Of a stretch of DNA of 6,488 nucleotides, positions 5,812 through 6,488 are shown piece by piece. Origin of the DNA: Gallionellaceae bacterium. Its GTDB lineage: Bacteria > Pseudomonadota > Gammaproteobacteria > Burkholderiales > Gallionellaceae. Every line of letters begins with the position of its first letter. The stretch's first letter is position 1. A model generated the notes under the pieces. The model saw only the letters and a program-made list of their open reading frames with translations. It searched no databases and was not told the origin of the DNA. The stretch spans positions 1 through 6,488 of the forward strand of contig CANFCA010000066.1 in the NCBI GenBank assembly GCA_947445045.1. The letters are read 5' to 3'. The position numbers and the translations under genes are program-made.

Positions 5812-6488
5812 CTAATGCGTACTCACGCTAGCCACTGCCAGCGCACTCATATTCACGATACGGCGCACCGTTGCTGTTGAGGTGAGTATATGCGCGGACT
5901 TATTTACACCCAACAAAATAGAACCGATAGTCACACCTTCACCTGCTGTTATTTTAAGTAGGTTATACGCTATATTTGCCGCATCCAGATTGGGCATAAT
6001 CAACAAATTGGCAATGCCCTTCAATCGCGAATTCGGGAATATCTCATTGCGTAAACTTTCCGACAAGGCAGCATCCCCGTGTATTTCACCCTCCACCTCA
6101 AGCTTCGGATCGAGTTGCTCAAGTAGCTCACGTGCGCGACGCATCTTAAGCGCGGATTCATTATCATGAGTGCCAAAATTTGAATGTGACAACAAAGCAA
6201 CTTTCGGCACCAAACCAAAACGACGTACTTCCGCAGCGGCCAACAATGTCATCTCCGCTACCTGCTCCGCACTGGGATCATAATTGACATGTGTGTCGCA
6301 AATGAACAGCGTATGACTTGGCAACAACAATACATTCATCGCTGCATAGACACTGCCACCAACACTATGTCCGATCACCTCGTCGATATAGCGCAAATGT
6401 TTGAGCGGCTGTGACACCGTGCCGCACAACATCGCATCGGCTGCATCCATGTGTACCAACATCGCCGCAATCAAAGTATTACGCCGCC
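5812..6488 (-). CDS. maeB: NADP-dependent malic enzyme, C-terminal phosphotransacetylase-like domain (5' part outside window)
   Basis: Only the last 224 residues are present; the frame is open through the right edge, so the real start lies outside, and the TTG at 6474 is an internal Leu codon. The segment matches the C-terminal phosphotransacetylase-like domain of MaeB-type malic enzymes: AADAMLCGTV, a MNVLLLPSHTLFICDTHVN stretch, VALLSHSNFGT, VEGEIHGDAAL, LIMPNLDAANIAYNLL and the closing VRRIVNMSALAV. The HSNFG and GE-HGDAAL motifs separate MaeB from stand-alone phosphate acetyltransferase. MaeB oxidatively decarboxylates malate to pyruvate with NADP; the C-terminal domain is regulatory, mediating acetyl-CoA inhibition in E. 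coli, rather than catalytic. The full family length is about 760 residues. It lies upstream of dctPQM on the same strand with a 180-base gap and no recognisable terminator. The malic domain is not visible, so a free domain cannot be wholly excluded. Confidence 0.9.
   Translation of the reverse strand, partial: RRNTLIAAMLVHMDAADAMLCGTVSQPLKHLRYIDEVIGHSVGGSVYAAMNVLLLPSHTLFICDTHVNYDPSAEQVAEMTLLAAAEVRRFGLVPKVALLSHSNFGTHDNESALKMRRARELLEQLDPKLEVEGEIHGDAALSESLRNEIFPNSRLKGIANLLIMPNLDAANIAYNLLKITAGEGVTIGSILLGVNKSAHILTSTATVRRIVNMSALAVASVSTH

Noticed and set aside
5812..6474. A stand-alone phosphate acetyltransferase starting at 6474.
   Set aside because: The frame continues through the window edge and the motifs (HSNFG, GEIHGDAAL) are those of the malic enzyme C-terminal domain. 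The TTG is internal.

Overview
The window is an ordinary stretch of proteobacterial chromosome. Its protein sequences and the mixed, roughly balanced base composition look most like a betaproteobacterium, but that is an inference from family resemblance and no 16S or tRNA gene is present to test it. All six recognisable genes are read from the minus strand, so biological order runs from high to low coordinates. No mobile element, CRISPR array, tRNA, rRNA or phage signature was seen, and no gene-free stretch exceeds 300 bases.

Layout in transcription order: the 3' end of maeB (malic enzyme, C-terminal phosphotransacetylase-like domain, 6488-5812, cut by the window edge); a 180-base leader region (5811-5632) with a perfect TATAAT box and two inverted repeats; dctP (5631-4627), a periplasmic C4-dicarboxylate-binding protein; a 99-base gap with a perfect 9-bp hairpin; dctQ (4527-3823) and dctM (3826-2543), the two TRAP membrane subunits, overlapping by ATGA; ppsR (2507-1674), the bifunctional kinase/pyrophosphorylase that controls PEP synthase; and ppsA (1628 to beyond base 1), PEP synthase, present from its start codon to about residue 542 and cut before its catalytic cysteine region.

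The genes form a coherent metabolic route. DctPQM imports succinate, fumarate or malate; malic enzyme decarboxylates malate to pyruvate and supplies NADPH; PEP synthase converts pyruvate to PEP for gluconeogenesis; PpsR switches PEP synthase on and off. The short gaps (35 and 45 bases) and shared strand suggest that dctPQM-ppsR-ppsA could be one transcription unit, though this is inferred. I found no evidence of a previously undescribed system. The points most worth a second look are the gene order itself, the dctP-dctQ hairpin, the His-rich tail of DctQ, and the dctP leader.
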